A stretch of DNA of 64,000 bases from positions 806,001-870,000 of the forward strand of contig CP071498.1 in the NCBI GenBank assembly GCA_017354895.1, given 5' to 3'. The notes under the pieces were generated by a model. The model was not told the DNA's origin and did no database searches. It saw nothing but the letters and a program-made list of their open reading frames with translations. Positions 62,342-64,000 of this stretch are shown here, one piece after another (the first letter of the stretch is position 1; each line of letters begins with the position of its first letter). Both the position numbers and the translations under genes were made by a program. This stretch comes from Podospora comata (Eukaryota > Ascomycota > Sordariomycetes > Sordariales > Podosporaceae).

Positions 62342-64000
62342 TCACTCCGAGTCCCCCATCACAGCAGCCCTAGCATCGGCGTACAAGGGGGTGACTCCTG
62401 TCCAGAGTTGGAACTAGTGTGCATGTTAGCAATTGTGATGGTGTCAGAAGCAAAATAAAAACATACCTGATACCAACCCTGAGCAGCCAGCACCTCCAGC
62501 CCGGGAATCGTCTTCCACCCCGCATCCTCCGCCAGCTGCATCAGTGGCGTGTGGCGAGGCGTGTAAGCCATTTCCAGCAGCACCCGCGGCTCCTTCTCCG
62601 ACTTGGCAGGGTGCCTCAGCGAAGCAACCAGCACCTCGCGCATGCTCTGGTCAATGGGCTTATCGGCGGGGATGCTACTAATAACCACCGTCGGGAGGGC
62701 ATCCGTCGCCGCTTTGACCTCCTCAGGCGTGGACAAGGTCTGGATGTTGTAGTCCTCAGGGAAGGAGTCGGCAATCGCCTTGACGCGATCCGGGCTGCGG
62801 GCGACAATGTGGATGGGCGAGTATCCAAGGTCGTGGAGGGCGTAGACGGCGGCGCGAGTAGTGCCGCCTGATCCGACCACCATGCCGGCGCCCGGGTTGG
62901 TCTTGGTGCGAGGGGCGATACCGGCTTGCCGGAGAGAAAAGACCATGCCCATCCAGTCGGTGTTATCTCCGCGGAGAATGGTCTTGTCACTGCCCTCTGG
63001 GGAGACGGGGATGACGGTGTTCACGGCTCCTATGGCGGTTGCGGCGTCTGATACCTCGTCCAGTAAAGGAATGATGTCGAGCTTGAGCGGGATGGTGACA
63101 GAGGCACCGCCAAAGTCGGCAGACCGGATGATGTCCTTGACATCAGCAGCGACGTCTGTCTCGAACAGTGAGTACTGATGAGGAAGGCCGGTCTGGGCAA
63201 ACAGCCCATTGTGCAGCGCAGGAGAGCGCGAGGATGAGATGGGCTTTCCAAACAGATAGAAAGACTTTGGCTCAAGCTCGCCAACGAGAGACAATGCTTG
63301 CCTGATCTCCGCTGCCGAGAGCTGTCCAGGTGCCGCTTTAGATGGCAGAGCTGGGTGAGAGACCGGGGTCAAGAATCCGTTGAGCACCCTACTAAGCTTG
63401 CCCGCGGTGCCCATGTTCAAAGCGATGATGGGCTTCTTGTGCGCCTCCAGCATCTTCATCTTGAAGTTTGTCAGGTCGAAGTTGTCAGAAACCTCGCGGG
63501 CCATACCCACAAGCTTGATGACATCTCCGTACTGCAGAGCCTTGTTGTAGAAAGGAATCCACCCGCCATTCTTCCAAGACAGCTTGTTCTCGGGGTCGTG
63601 GTGAGACGCGATGATGTGGGTGAAGCCCTTTGTCTCGGTCACGGTCTGGAGGACATCCTCTGGCATGGTCATCTCCAAGTCGAGATACTCAACTCCTGTC
63701 CGAAGACCGATCTGGTAGAGCTCAAGCGCACGCTTGTAGTCATCATCGGGGAACTTACCCCCTTGGCTGATCGTACGTACTGTGTAGACGATAGGAATCT
63801 TTGCAGCAGACCGAAGAAGCGCGACTTGAGTTGCCACAAACTCTGGATTCAAGCTCTCCAGCAAGTCCACACGCAGCTCCACAGCATCGGACCCGACAAC
63901 CACCTTAGGGATGATGTCGAGGGCCTTTGCCACATTAGGGACGGTCAGAGAGACAAAAAAGCTGTGCTTCTTGGCCAAGACATCCTCAAAGTGAGTAGAG
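62342..64000 (-). CDS. aroM: Pentafunctional AROM protein, C-terminal part
   Basis: The 3' end of the gene for the five-domain shikimate-pathway enzyme; the 5' part lies beyond the right edge, where the frame is still open. Exons here are 64000-62467 and 62413-62342, with a 53-nt intron. The first visible domain is type I 3-dehydroquinase, with the catalytic His in HIIASHHDP and the Schiff-base Lys in DVIKLVGMA. Shikimate dehydrogenase follows, with shikimate-binding SRSPALHN, the catalytic Lys in TIPLKLDI, the Asp in NTDWMG, and the NADP loop [11 protein letters not shown]. Splicing gives the family ending [19 protein letters not shown], then 10 residues to the stop. Roughly the last third of the usual 1,560-1,590 residues is present. 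All key residues that I can check are intact, so it appears functional. It is cytosolic and supplies chorismate for aromatic amino acids. Confidence 0.95.

Overview
The window looks like a filamentous ascomycete (Pezizomycotina, most likely a sordariomycete). The reasons are short introns of 51 to 161 nt with GT..AG ends and CTAAC/CTGAC-like branch points, pyrimidine-rich leaders, a pentafunctional AROM gene, an Ira/neurofibromin-type RasGAP, and fungal versions of Rat1, Uso1, Trm12 and Ssp120. There are eight protein genes I can defend and one tRNA gene. I see no CRISPR array and no recognisable transposon.

Layout. (1) 1-23.56 kb: a very long stretch with no gene I can recognise. It is not strikingly AT-rich, so it does not look like strongly RIP-mutated repeat DNA. 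The right end (about 19.7-23.56 kb) is pyrimidine-rich, carries microsatellites and a TATA-like box, and is probably promoter and leader of the next gene. (2) 23.56-25.25 kb (+): four-finger C2H2 transcription factor, four exons. (3) 29.43-30.17 kb (+): secretory-pathway EF-hand protein of the Ssp120 type. (4) 30.43-31.71 kb (-): Trm12/TYW2, wybutosine synthesis. (5) 32.08-32.17 kb (+): tRNA-Ile(AAU) with a 19-nt intron. (6) 32.60-35.86 kb (-): Uso1/p115 vesicle tether. (7) 36.65-40.07 kb (+): Rat1 nuclear 5'-3' exoribonuclease, divergent from Uso1. (8) 41.68-49.83 kb (+): Ira-type RasGAP of about 2,617 residues. (9) 49.83-56.84 kb: gene-free, with a 21-bp tandem array. (10) 56.84-58.96 kb (+): intronless C2H2 factor with C-terminal fingers, perhaps Rpn4-like. 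(11) 58.96-62.34 kb: convergent gap with several TGACGT motifs. (12) 62.34 kb to the right edge (-): the 3' part of the AROM gene (dehydroquinase and shikimate dehydrogenase).

The genes do not form a single pathway. From 29 to 50 kb they are a compact block of housekeeping functions (ER/Golgi traffic, tRNA modification, RNA decay and termination, Ras control). Both transcription-factor genes sit beside unusually large gene-free stretches, which is the most notable architectural feature. I found no clear sign of a new multi-gene system. The best leads are the 23.5-kb desert with a possible small transcription unit at 3.7-5.2 kb, the helically phased 21-bp array at 52 kb, an intron of SSP120 that could be retained in frame, and the TGACGT cluster near 59-61 kb.
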